From positions 1,791,501 to 1,855,500 of the forward strand of contig NZ_OY762934.1 of assembly GCF_963667045.1 (NCBI RefSeq): a stretch of 64,000 nt of DNA, read 5' to 3'. Made by a program: the position numbers and the translations under genes. This stretch comes from an uncultured Cohaesibacter sp. Lineage in GTDB: Bacteria > Pseudomonadota > Alphaproteobacteria > Rhizobiales > Cohaesibacteraceae. The notes under the pieces were generated by a model. It was not told the origin of the DNA and did no database searches. It saw only the letters and a list, made by a program, of their open reading frames with translations. This document shows, one piece after another, positions 56,604 to 64,000 of this stretch; position 1 is the first letter of the stretch, and each line of letters starts with the position of its first letter.

Positions 56604-57104
56604 TCACTCCTGTTTCTTCGCCTTAGTGCTGGCCATGAGTTCGATGATGGCGCTGACCATGTCCTGGGTGGAGGGACGCGGGCGGGCGGGGGCTTCTGGC
56701 TCTTCGGCTTCCTTGCCGCCAAGGGGCAGTTCCCGGGCGATGATATTGCCGTTGAGAATGCCTGCTGCAGCGCCGGTGAACTTCTGATCCCAGATGATGT
56801 CCTCCACCCGCGTTATGATGTCTAAAAAATCTTGACCCTTGGATTTCTGGGCTTCCCAGGTCTGGCGCGTGATGCCCAAAAAGACGTACAACCCCTTCTT
56901 GCTCATGGCCCTCATCTTGTTGAGTTCGATGCGCTCATAGCGATCCCGGTATTTGATGATCTCTTCCTGCTTGATGGGCGTTGCCTCCACCCACTCGAAG
57001 TATTTGACACAGGCCCGCCACAGCTGATCCGGCGTCTCATAGATCGGATTGCGACCATTCCGGCGGCGCTTGGCCCAATATCTGTTTCCCTTCGGCGCCA
57101 CCAT
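56604..57104 (-). CDS. Phage DNA-packaging protein gp3-like (terminase small subunit)
   Basis: 166 residues. MVAPKGNRYWAKRRRNGRNPIYETPDQLWRACVKYFEWVEATPI, then MRAMSKKGLYVFLGITRQTWEAQKSKGQDFLDIITRVEDIIWDQKFTGAAAGILNGNIIARELPL are typical of gp3-type small terminase proteins, which recognise phage DNA for packaging. Start at ATG 57104 with AAAGGAG upstream. No large terminase or portal gene is near, so this is a remnant. Confidence 0.8.
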   Translation of the reverse strand: MVAPKGNRYWAKRRRNGRNPIYETPDQLWRACVKYFEWVEATPIKQEEIIKYRDRYERIELNKMRAMSKKGLYVFLGITRQTWEAQKSKGQDFLDIITRVEDIIWDQKFTGAAAGILNGNIIARELPLGGKEAEEPEAPARPRPSTQDMVSAIIELMASTKAKKQE

Positions 57105-57156
57105 GTGTGCTGCTCCTTTGCCCTGATCCAACAGGGAAGCGCCATCAACGCTCCCC

Positions 57157-57188
57157 TTGCCTTCTTGCCTTCTTGCCTTCTTGCCTTC
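57157..57188. repeat. Tandem 8-bp repeat
   Basis: TTGCCTTC occurs four times in a row (57157-57188), between the terminase start and the next phage gene. A simple repeat, likely variable. Confidence 0.85.
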
Positions 57189-57199
57189 TTTGCTGCCTG

Positions 57200-57511
57200 T
57201 TATACCCCGAGCGCCCGGGCGGCATGCTCAAGCCCCCGCAACAGGGCCCGACTGACATAGGTCTTCGCCTCCCGGCTGATACCATCATTCCTGAGGTCGG
57301 CGTCACTGAGGGCATAGTCCCTGCCGACCACAGAGAGCCCCTCCCCGTAGGCCGCAACCCGACGGACAATCGCCCATCCCTCCTTGCCCAACGCACTCTC
57401 AACCGCCCTCTGGGCCGTCTTCAGGGTCTCTGCCCCTTCAAGGATGTAAAGCGCCGGGGCGGCATGGCTTCGCAACAGAGATGACTGTGAGGAAAGGCCA
57501 GGATATAGCAA
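57200..57511 (-). CDS. Phage-linked hypothetical protein
   Basis: About 103 residues; the conserved-looking part is LKTAQRAVESALGKEGWAIVRRVAAYGEGLSVVGRDYALSDADLRNDGISREAKTYVSRALLRGLEHAARALGV. I do not recognise the family. Its place just upstream of the small terminase gene and on the 3' side of tRNA-Thr argues for phage origin. The start is uncertain and the N-terminal part may be spurious. Confidence 0.5.
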   Translation of the reverse strand: MLYPGLSSQSSLLRSHAAPALYILEGAETLKTAQRAVESALGKEGWAIVRRVAAYGEGLSVVGRDYALSDADLRNDGISREAKTYVSRALLRGLEHAARALGV

Positions 57512-57799
57512 CCACCATGGACCCTGGAAATTGGAAATTGGAAAAGCTCGAAACTCTTATTGGAAACTTATGCGCATTCCGAAAAGAGAAAAGAAGCGGC
57601 CGATTCTGTCTTTAATCTAAACGTGAACAAACACAGATCGTAGTGAGCCGTAAACGTGCCAAAAGTTATGGCACACTGCAGCTTTGTTCTTGCAACGTTC
57701 TACTTAGAGCTACAATACCGAAAAATGAGGGAGAGGAAAGCAAAACCGCTCAAAATGGCTGATTTCTGTACTTTCTAACGTCTTTAAAGTCAAAAACAA
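57512..57799. other. Intergenic region at the 3' side of tRNA-Thr
   Basis: No supported gene. As the 3' flank of a tRNA next to phage genes, it is a possible attachment site, but no repeat of the tRNA end is visible in the window. Confidence 0.4.
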
Positions 57800-57874
<75 letters not shown>

Positions 57875-58157
57875 GAACCGTTGTTTGGATCAGATGATGA
57901 CCACCTGATGCGGGCGGTTTTTTGCATACCGATCTGGATTATGCAAGAGCGATTTTGAAAAAAGACAACAATTTTGTGAATTTGGTGTGCGCTGTGAAAA
58001 TCCCTGTGGGAGAATGCCGTTCCTTTCCCCTGCCTGACCGGCCACTTCGGGCATAAACCATGCGGGAGAAAAAAGCGCAAAAGAGCCCTGAAATGGCCTC
58101 ATTGTGGGCTTTCTTGCCGCGCAGTTTTAGTATAGAAACGGCCAACAGAAAAATCCG

Positions 58158-58454
58158 ATGACCCATTCATTGCCCAATACAGCAGAAAAGATGTCTTCCA
58201 CCGATTTTGATCCTGCCGGAAAAGATGCCGAGAGAGACAAGGCCGAACAAAGCACTGGCCCTCACGCTTCGGGTGAGTCTGTGCGCAAAGCGTCCGGGAG
58301 CAAGAGCGATGATCGCAAGGCACGGCTTTCAAACGCCCTGAGGGACAATCTCAAGCGGCGCAAGGTCCAGAAGCGGGCGCGAAGCACAATGGCTGCGAGC
58401 GACCCGGCAGCACCCGGTCCGGCTGACGACAGGGACGGACAGGACGCAAGCTGA
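58158..58454 (+). CDS. Small basic protein upstream of murA, function unknown
   Basis: 98 residues. The first 55 are polar and disordered; the conserved part is ARLSNALRDNLKRRKVQKRARS, an Arg/Lys-rich helix found in small proteins next to murA in many alphaproteobacteria. No known role. It reads toward murA, 225 bp upstream. Confidence 0.65.
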   Translation: MTHSLPNTAEKMSSTDFDPAGKDAERDKAEQSTGPHASGESVRKASGSKSDDRKARLSNALRDNLKRRKVQKRARSTMAASDPAAPGPADDRDGQDAS

Positions 58455-58679
58455 TCCTAGGCGCTTTCTGGCAAGCTGCGGCAGAGTGCCAATCAGCAGA
58501 TGCTGAGGATCATGCATGCGACAACGGCCCGGGAGCATTTGAGGGTGCCTCAATACCAAAGGGTTCATCGGATCGGACAACAAGGCTGACGGGGCATTTC
58601 AGAACGAGCTCCGATTCGGCTTCAAGCAATAACGGCGCTGCTGACAGAATGCGCAGGGCGACAACAGAAAGAGTTTGAA

Positions 58680-59969
58680 ATGGACGCAATTCGCATCGTA
58701 GGCGGCGCAAAGTTGAACGGGGAAATTCCCATTTCCGGAGCCAAGAACGCAGCTCTGCCCCTGATGATCGCATCGCTCCTGTCCGAAGAGCCCTTGATTC
58801 TGGATAATCTGCCGCGCCTGCGCGATGTGCAGCAGCTCCAGCAGATTCTTTCCAACCATGGAGTCAGCTACATGATCGAAGGCAAGCGCCCCGGTCAGGA
58901 CACCATGGCCGGCCAGACCGTGCATCTGCAGGCAGAAGAAATCATCGACACCTGCGCTCCTTACGATCTTGTGTCCAAGATGCGGGCCAGCTTCTGGGTG
59001 ATCGGCCCGTTGCTGGCACGGATGGGCCATTGCTCGGTTTCCCTGCCCGGAGGCTGCGCCATTGGCACCCGCCCTGTCGATTTCTTCATTGATGGCCTTG
59101 CGGCGCTTGGCGCGAAAATCGAGATAGAAAACGGCTATGTGGTCGCAGATGCTCCCGGTGGTCTTGTCGGCGGCGAATTCACCTTCCCGCGCATTTCCGT
59201 CGGGGCAACCCACACCCTCATGATGGCGGCAACCCTTGCCAAGGGAAGCACGGTTCTCAAGCAGGCCGCCAAGGAACCCGAGGTGGTGGATCTGGCCGAG
59301 TGCCTCATTGCCATGGGCGCGAAGATTTCCGGCGCAGGCACCGACACCATCACCATTGAAGGGGTGGAAAAGCTGCATGGCGCCCGCCACAGCGTTCTGC
59401 CTGACCGGATCGAGACCGGCACCTATGCCATGGCGGTTGCCATGACGGGCGGTGACGTGTTCCTCAAGGGTGCACGTGCCGAACTGTTGCAGTCTGCACT
59501 CGACATTCTGAGCCAGACCGGCACCACCGTGGAAAGCTCTGCCGACGGCATCCGCATTGCACGCAACGGCGCGCCACTGAAGGCCGTCAGCGTGGCCACA
59601 GACCCCTATCCGGGCTTCCCTACCGACCTGCAGGCCCAGTTCATGGCGCTGATGACCATGGCCGAAGGCACCGCCACCATCACTGAAACCATTTTCGAGA
59701 ATCGCTTCATGCATGTGCAGGAGCTGGCGCGCCTTGGTGCCAAGATCTCCCTTGATGGCCAGAAGGCCCATGTAACGGGCGTCAGCAAGCTCAAGGGTGC
59801 CCAGGTCATGGCGACGGATTTGCGCGCCTCGGTGTCTCTGGTGATCGCCGGACTGGTGGCTGAAGGCGAGACGAAGGTCAACCGCGTCTACCATCTGGAC
59901 CGTGGCTTTGAAAGGCTGGAAGACAAGCTGGCCGCCTGCGGCGCGATCATTGAACGAATTTCCGCCTAG
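58680..59969 (+). CDS. murA: UDP-N-acetylglucosamine 1-carboxyvinyltransferase
   Basis: First committed step of peptidoglycan synthesis, adding enolpyruvate from PEP to UDP-GlcNAc. 429 residues. Lys22 and Asn23 in [11 protein letters not shown], the PEP-binding Cys126 in [13 protein letters not shown] (the fosfomycin-reactive position), and [13 protein letters not shown]. Full length and canonical. Confidence 0.97.
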   Translation: MDAIRIVGGAKLNGEIPISGAKNAALPLMIASLLSEEPLILDNLPRLRDVQQLQQILSNHGVSYMIEGKRPGQDTMAGQTVHLQAEEIIDTCAPYDLVSKMRASFWVIGPLLARMGHCSVSLPGGCAIGTRPVDFFIDGLAALGAKIEIENGYVVADAPGGLVGGEFTFPRISVGATHTLMMAATLAKGSTVLKQAAKEPEVVDLAECLIAMGAKISGAGTDTITIEGVEKLHGARHSVLPDRIETGTYAMAVAMTGGDVFLKGARAELLQSALDILSQTGTTVESSADGIRIARNGAPLKAVSVATDPYPGFPTDLQAQFMALMTMAEGTATITETIFENRFMHVQELARLGAKISLDGQKAHVTGVSKLKGAQVMATDLRASVSLVIAGLVAEGETKVNRVYHLDRGFERLEDKLAACGAIIERISA

Positions 59970-60149
59970 GATCGACGGCAGAGCCGGGGTGAAGAGCCTT
60001 GTGTCCCTTGCATTTATGCCCCGGGCCACCTATGTGAATCATGACCAGAACGGCATGCCGTTCGCCCAACTGAGTGCCTTTTACAGTACAGGACACGCCG
60101 CCAGATTTCTCTGACCCTTTTCTGGCGGTGCTGTCGCAAGGAGAGTGCC

Positions 60150-60647
60150 ATGACCATGTTGAAACTCGCCGCTCTGGATAGCGAGGACCTTGATGTTCTG
60201 TCCAGCCAGACACAGGATGCAGTGCTCAAGGTTGGTGACATAAACTGGCTCAAGGACGAGGGGCGTCTCGTGGTCTCCATGCACCGTTTTGCCTGGGATG
60301 AGGCCATCCGCCAACAGCATCGTTTCTTCAGCGCCAAACCGACCTATGAGCGTCATCTCGCCATCCTGCATTTCGACCGCGTCAAAACCGTGCAGAGCCG
60401 CAATATTCGTGCAGCAGCCAAGGACGCAGTACTCAACCTGTTGGCGATCACCTTCGAACAGACCAGTGACGGGCCTGATGGCTTTGTCTCTCTGATCTTT
60501 GCCGGTGACGCGGAAATCCGGCTCGGCGTCGAGTGCATCGAAGCCCAGCTGACCGATACAGGCGCAGCATGGGAAACCGAGAATCTGCCGGAGCATGAAG
60601 CGGCCGAGGCATTTGAGCAGCATCTTGCTGCCGCTTCGGGCAAATAG
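60150..60647 (+). CDS. DUF2948 family protein
   Basis: 165 residues: LKLAALDSEDLDVLSSQTQDAVLKVGDINWLKDEGRLVVSMHRFAWDE, FDRVKTVQSRNI, FAGDAEIRLGVECIEAQLTDTGAAWETENLPEHEA. Conserved in alphaproteobacteria directly between murA and hisD. Function unknown. AAGGAGAGTGCC precedes ATG. Here its expected neighbour hisD is missing and lies 46 kb away on the other strand. Confidence 0.88.
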   Translation: MTMLKLAALDSEDLDVLSSQTQDAVLKVGDINWLKDEGRLVVSMHRFAWDEAIRQQHRFFSAKPTYERHLAILHFDRVKTVQSRNIRAAAKDAVLNLLAITFEQTSDGPDGFVSLIFAGDAEIRLGVECIEAQLTDTGAAWETENLPEHEAAEAFEQHLAAASGK

Positions 60648-60695
60648 CCCTTTCTCATCCACTCCATCGGGACACAGCCAAGTCTGTTATCAAGA

Positions 60696-60727
60696 GCCTG
60701 CCGCATGCAAGCGGCGGGCTTTTTTTA
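60696..60727 (+). terminator. Terminator after DUF2948
   Basis: GCCTGCCGC and GCGGCGGGC pair around ATGCAA, followed by TTTTTTT. Ends the murA-DUF2948 transcript. Confidence 0.88.
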
Positions 60728-60789
60728 TGACCTGTCGGGTCCGTATCTCGTCTGCATCAGACACAAGGCTGATATACCATTTCATCCAT

Positions 60790-60823
60790 GGTATTTTACA
60801 GACCATATAGTCTATTAAATACC
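60790..60823. promoter_or_regulatory. Near-perfect 34-bp palindrome, probable AcuR operator
   Basis: Outer arms GGTATTT (60790) and AAATACC (to 60823), inner arms AGAC and GTCT around CATATA. It lies 75 bp upstream of the TetR-type gene and its partner acuI. The position and symmetry fit autoregulation by this TetR protein. Confidence 0.72.
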
Positions 60824-60897
60824 TAACCGGGGCAGGTTCCCCCGCCCCGGTGAAGCCCGGATCAGAGCCCTTTTCAAAGAGCGCAACGGAGGCCCCT

Positions 60898-61527
60898 ATG
60901 AGCGAGACAGACGCCAAAAGAGGACGTGGACGCCCGCGCAAGGCGCCGGACGACCAGATCGTGCGCAAGGCATTGATCCGGGCTGGCCTTGTTTCCCTGA
61001 CGGAGCGCGGCTTTTCCGACGTCAGCGTCGACGAAATCCTCTCCGCCTCAGGAACGAGCAAGGGCACCTTCTATCATCACTTCAAGTCGAAGGCCGATTA
61101 TGGTCAGGCACTGATCGAGGCCTATGACATCTATTTTGCTGGCAAGCTCGACCGCTGGCTGACCGATGCCAGCCTTCCCCCGATCGAGCGCCTCAAGAGC
61201 TTCATTGCCGACGCCGAACAGGGCATGACCAAATTTGCTTTTCGCCGTGGCTGCCTTATCGGCAATCTGGGGCAGGAAATGGCTGCCCTGACACCGGAGA
61301 TGTGCGATCAGCTGATCGAGGTTCTCAATGGCTGGCAGACCCGAACGGCAGCCTGTCTGGCACTGGCCCGCAACGAGGGACAGATATCGGACGACAAGGA
61401 TCCGGAGGCGCTGGCCGAATTCTTCTGGATCGGCTGGGAGGGCGCGGTGTTGCGCGCCAAGCTCGAACGCCGCCCCGAACCCTTGCGCCGCTTTGCGGAG
61501 GGCTTCTTCTCACTTATCAACGCGTGA
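60898..61527 (+). CDS. acuR: TetR-family regulator, AcuR-like
   Basis: 209 residues. [69 protein letters not shown] is a strong TetR HTH. The rest resembles AcuR, which in Rhodobacter controls acrylate and DMSP genes and responds to acrylate. ATG 60898 follows CGGAGG; the frame opens at 60850. Upstream of acuI by 58 bp, with a palindromic operator ahead. Confidence 0.83.
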   Translation: MSETDAKRGRGRPRKAPDDQIVRKALIRAGLVSLTERGFSDVSVDEILSASGTSKGTFYHHFKSKADYGQALIEAYDIYFAGKLDRWLTDASLPPIERLKSFIADAEQGMTKFAFRRGCLIGNLGQEMAALTPEMCDQLIEVLNGWQTRTAACLALARNEGQISDDKDPEALAEFFWIGWEGAVLRAKLERRPEPLRRFAEGFFSLINA

Positions 61528-61585
61528 CCCGGTCACCGATCTTCATTCAAACCCCAATCCCTCGTTTGCAGAAAAGGAACCCTTT

Positions 61586-62578
61586 ATGTTTGATGCCATT
61601 CTGATCAACAAGGACGACAACGGCCAGACCGTTGCCAAAAGCCAGATCACCTTCGAGCCATTGGCTGAAGGCGAAGTCGCTGTCGATGTTGCCTGGTCGA
61701 CCCTCAACTTCAAGGATGCTCTGGCCATCACCGGCGCGTCGCCGGTCGTGCGCAGCTTCCCGATGGTGCCCGGCATCGATTTCTCCGGCATTGTCGCCGA
61801 GAGCCGCCATCCCGACTACAAGGCTGGTGACAAGGTCATTCTCAACGGCTGGTCCGTGGGCGAGAAATACTGGGGTGGCCTTGCCAAGCGGGCACAGGTC
61901 AACGGTGACTTCCTCATTCCGCTGCCAGAGGGTATTTCCATGCGGGAAGCCATGGCGGTCGGCACCGCTGGCTATACTGCAATGCTTTGCGTGCTGGCGC
62001 TGGAAAGCAACGGCATGACGCCTGAGGTCGGCGAAGTGCTGGTCACCGGCGCAACCGGCGGCGTAGGCAGCGTGGCTGTCTCCCTGCTCGCCGCCAAGGG
62101 CTACAATGTGGTTGCCGTCACCGGCCGGGCCAGTGAGGCCGACTATCTCAAGGGTCTGGGGGCAAGCTCCATCCTTGACCGCGAAGAGCTGCAGGGCAAA
62201 CCACGTCCGCTCAACAAGGAACGCTGGGCCGCCGCCATTGATGTGGCTGGCGGTCAGGTTCTGGCCAACCTGCTGTCGATGATCAAATATGGCGGCACGG
62301 TCGCTGCCTGCGGTCTTGCCAACAGCATGGATCTGCCAACCACCGTGGCCCCCTTCATCTTGCGCGGCGTCACACTCAAGGGTGTCGACAGCGTGATGGC
62401 ACCCAAAGCGGCTCGACAGGCTGCCTGGGCCGCCCTTGCCGAGTATCTCGACAAAACCAAGCTGGAGGCCATGACCACCGAGGTATCGCTTGACGAGGTC
62501 ATCGCGATGGCTCCCAAGTTCCTTGAAGGACAGGTCCGCGGGCGTCTTGTGGTGCCTGTTGCTCCAGAACTGGGCTAG
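61586..62578 (+). CDS. acuI: Acrylyl-CoA reductase (NADPH), AcuI/YhdH type
   Basis: 330-residue medium-chain reductase. [50 protein letters not shown] at the start and [51 protein letters not shown] for NADPH. Reduces acryloyl-CoA to propionyl-CoA, detoxifying acrylate and serving DMSP or 3-hydroxypropionate use. The dddL lyase that often follows acuR-acuI is absent here. A tandem copy of GAACTGGGCTAGGGCCT spans the stop codon. Confidence 0.92.
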   Translation: MFDAILINKDDNGQTVAKSQITFEPLAEGEVAVDVAWSTLNFKDALAITGASPVVRSFPMVPGIDFSGIVAESRHPDYKAGDKVILNGWSVGEKYWGGLAKRAQVNGDFLIPLPEGISMREAMAVGTAGYTAMLCVLALESNGMTPEVGEVLVTGATGGVGSVAVSLLAAKGYNVVAVTGRASEADYLKGLGASSILDREELQGKPRPLNKERWAAAIDVAGGQVLANLLSMIKYGGTVAACGLANSMDLPTTVAPFILRGVTLKGVDSVMAPKAARQAAWAALAEYLDKTKLEAMTTEVSLDEVIAMAPKFLEGQVRGRLVVPVAPELG

Positions 62579-62637
62579 GGCCTAAGAACTGGGCTAGGGC
62601 CTGACCGGCTGACGTTGCCGGGCTCCCTGACATGACA

Positions 62638-62671
62638 AGGCCCCGCATTGGTATCCAGTGCGGGGCTTTTT
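62638..62671 (+). terminator. Terminator after acuI
   Basis: GCCCCGCA and TGCGGGGC pair around TTGGTATCCAG, followed by TTTTTC. Between acuI and the converging bfr gene. Confidence 0.88.
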
Positions 62672-62728
62672 CATTTGCCGACAGGGGCGCTTCTCTTCGT
62701 CCCCTCTTTCATCGGTCCGGGGTGGCGA

Positions 62729-63217
62729 TTATTCGTCGCCCTCTTCCCCGCCGGTCGACATGAATTTGGCGCTGTAGGTCTTCTCACCAAGGCGTTCAAT
62801 CAGATCCAGCTGCAGTTCTAGCCAAGCCTTGTGACCTTCTTCGTCGATGACGATCTCTTCGAACAGCGCCTTGGAGCCGATGTCGCCCACTTCATAGGCT
62901 TCTTTGGAAGCCTTGGTGTAGGTCTGGATGGCGTTCTCTTCGTCTGCCAGATCGGCCTTGAACAGGTCCACCAGCGAGTCATGCAGAACAGGCGGCTTTT
63001 CAAATGCCATGACCGGGGTGCCTTTGAGGAAGAGAATGCGTTCGATGAAGCGATCGGAATGACCCAGCTCTTCCTGCATTTCACCGCGCATCTGGCCAGC
63101 GAGCTTGCCCAGTCCCCAATCGTTCAGACGTTGTGCATTGAGCTGATACTGATGAGCGGCGCTCATCTCCATTTGCAAGGCGGTATTGAGATTCTCAATG
63201 GTCTTGTCGTTCGACAT
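62729..63217 (-). CDS. bfr: Bacterioferritin
   Basis: Iron-storage ferritin, 162 residues from MSNDKTIENLNTALQMEMSAAHQYQLNAQRLNDWGLGKL. The diiron ligands are present: Glu in QMEMSAAHQY, Glu and His in QEELGHSD, Glu in ADLADEENA, Glu and His in IDEEGHKAW. The position of the haem ligand Met52 of E. coli Bfr is occupied by Leu (EELGH instead of EMKH), so haem binding in the usual way is doubtful. AGGAAAGGATC precedes ATG 63217. Confidence 0.9.
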   Translation of the reverse strand: MSNDKTIENLNTALQMEMSAAHQYQLNAQRLNDWGLGKLAGQMRGEMQEELGHSDRFIERILFLKGTPVMAFEKPPVLHDSLVDLFKADLADEENAIQTYTKASKEAYEVGDIGSKALFEEIVIDEEGHKAWLELQLDLIERLGEKTYSAKFMSTGGEEGDE

Positions 63218-63244
63218 CTTCTGATCCTTTCCTGGCACCAACTA

Positions 63245-63256
63245 ACGATATATCGT
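63245..63256. promoter_or_regulatory. Palindrome in the bfr 5' region
   Basis: ACGATATATCGT, a perfect 12-bp palindrome 28 bp upstream of the bfr start. Possibly an operator; no match to a named iron box is claimed. Confidence 0.5.
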
Positions 63257-63657
63257 AACATCAATCTGTAGTCTTATAATAAAAATTCAAGGCCTCAGGG
63301 TGCATTTGGGCGCCATTAGATGAACAAACAAATCAATGTTATAGAGATATACTTCCAGAATTGTATATTCACTTAGTCCCAACGACAAAGAGCGCCATTT
63401 TCTCATGGTCTTGACTGAACCTGGTATTGTTCAAGATCCCTCTCCAATCTCAGGAAGAGCAACACAACCATACACAACCCAAGAAAAATTATTGCCATCG
63501 CACGCCCTCAATCAGACAAGGTTAACACTTTGTTAACCATCTTGATTAACCATGGAATCCTGTATTTCTGCGAAGTCTCGGGCTTTCGCTCTTCATCGCC
63601 ACAATGAAGACACAGTCCAAGATCATCGAAACCGTTAACGGCCAGAAAGGAAGCTGC
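63257..63657. other. Intergenic region
   Basis: No supported gene. Contains AT-rich sequence that could hold the bfr promoter on the left and that of the small gene on the right. Confidence 0.35.
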
Positions 63658-63864
63658 ATGCCAAAATATATTTCAGTTCGCCCGCATCTGCTGGAAGAAA
63701 CAGAGATTGAAAGTGTCATCATGCAGGCCGGAATGGATCCCCATGACAGGGGGCTCATTGTCGAATTCCTGACCGAGAACTATGCCGTGGATCTGGACCA
63801 GCTGGCCTCCGTCTTCTCTCACCTTGGTGGCGCCGAAGCTCTTTCGATGCCGGAAGCAGCCTGA
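63658..63864 (+). CDS. Small conserved-looking protein, function unknown
   Basis: 68 residues from ATG 63658 (MPKYISVRPHLLEETEIESVIMQAGMDPHDRGLIVEFLTENYAVDLDQLASVFSHLGG), with AAAGGAAG upstream. The frame opens at 63604. It is acidic and helical and looks like a folded small protein. No family recognised. Confidence 0.55.
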   Translation: MPKYISVRPHLLEETEIESVIMQAGMDPHDRGLIVEFLTENYAVDLDQLASVFSHLGGAEALSMPEAA

Positions 63865-64000
63865 ACTCACCTGAAAAGCCCGTTCTCTTTCCGTCCTCTA
63901 GCCTCCTCCTGACGCCGCGGGCACACCGGCACCCAGCAACGGCTTCCCCGACGACCAGCACAGAGCACCTTGTCGTCCCTCGCCTGCGCCATACCTCGCG

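Noticed and set aside
58599-60029. 476-residue open frame on the minus strand
   Set aside because: Antisense shadow of murA.

Overview
The window looks like a chromosome segment of an alphaproteobacterium, most likely of the order Hyphomicrobiales (Rhizobiales) and perhaps marine. The main reason is the set murA / DUF2948 / hisD / UPF0262 / low-molecular-weight phosphatase / infA / maf / yacG, which I know as one conserved cluster in this group. The acuR-acuI pair and several TRAP and polyamine transport genes fit the same view. The placement is inference from gene content; no rRNA is present.

Layout. 1-9.4 kb: a decayed esterase gene, an IS5-family (IS427 group) element, an IS481-family element with a clean 6-bp target duplication, then a phage tail module (baseplate J, gpI, fibre, fibre assembly, Dam methylase) and two small uncharacterised genes (DUF6650-like and a 4-fold beta-flower-like protein) ending at tRNA-Phe. 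9.7-14.1 kb: housekeeping genes on the minus strand (hisD to yacG). 14.7-30.3 kb: a putrescine import and gamma-glutamyl-putrescine catabolism cluster (ABC transporter PotFGHI-like, two glutamine-synthetase-like ligases, two FAD oxidases, an aminotransferase, an aldehyde dehydrogenase, a glutamine amidotransferase). A GntR-family gene and a repeated TTGTGATCACAA palindrome in at least three promoter regions suggest one regulon. 30.6-35.5 kb: a sulfotransferase and a three-subunit membrane gluconate-type dehydrogenase.

35.9-44 kb: an IS graveyard (IS66, IS256, IS110 pieces) around a CRISPR array of 43 identical 32-nt repeats and 42 spacers of type I-C character. Only a cas2 gene with a frameshifted start and the last codons of cas1 remain; the rest of the cas operon is replaced by an IS256 remnant. 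44.3-48.6 kb: a more AT-rich metabolic island (LysR regulator, phenolic acid decarboxylase, SLC13-type permease, enolase-superfamily dehydratase). 48.9-51.4 kb: a second, inverted IS481 copy next to an IS1182 transposase with a nonsense codon. 51.5-56.3 kb: GntR regulator, mandelate-racemase-like enzyme and TRAP transporter, whose dctP is frameshifted. 56.6-57.9 kb: phage packaging remnant beside tRNA-Thr. 58.2-64 kb: core genes again (murA, DUF2948, acuR-acuI, bacterioferritin).

The core murA-DUF2948 pair and the hisD-yacG block, normally adjacent and co-oriented, stand about 44 kb apart and in opposite orientation. The accessory DNA between them is full of insertion sequences. The strongest points for follow-up are the decapitated type I-C locus with a pristine array, the TTGTGATCACAA polyamine regulon, the split core cluster, and the several single-base frameshifts that separate real decay from sequencing error only after read-level checks.
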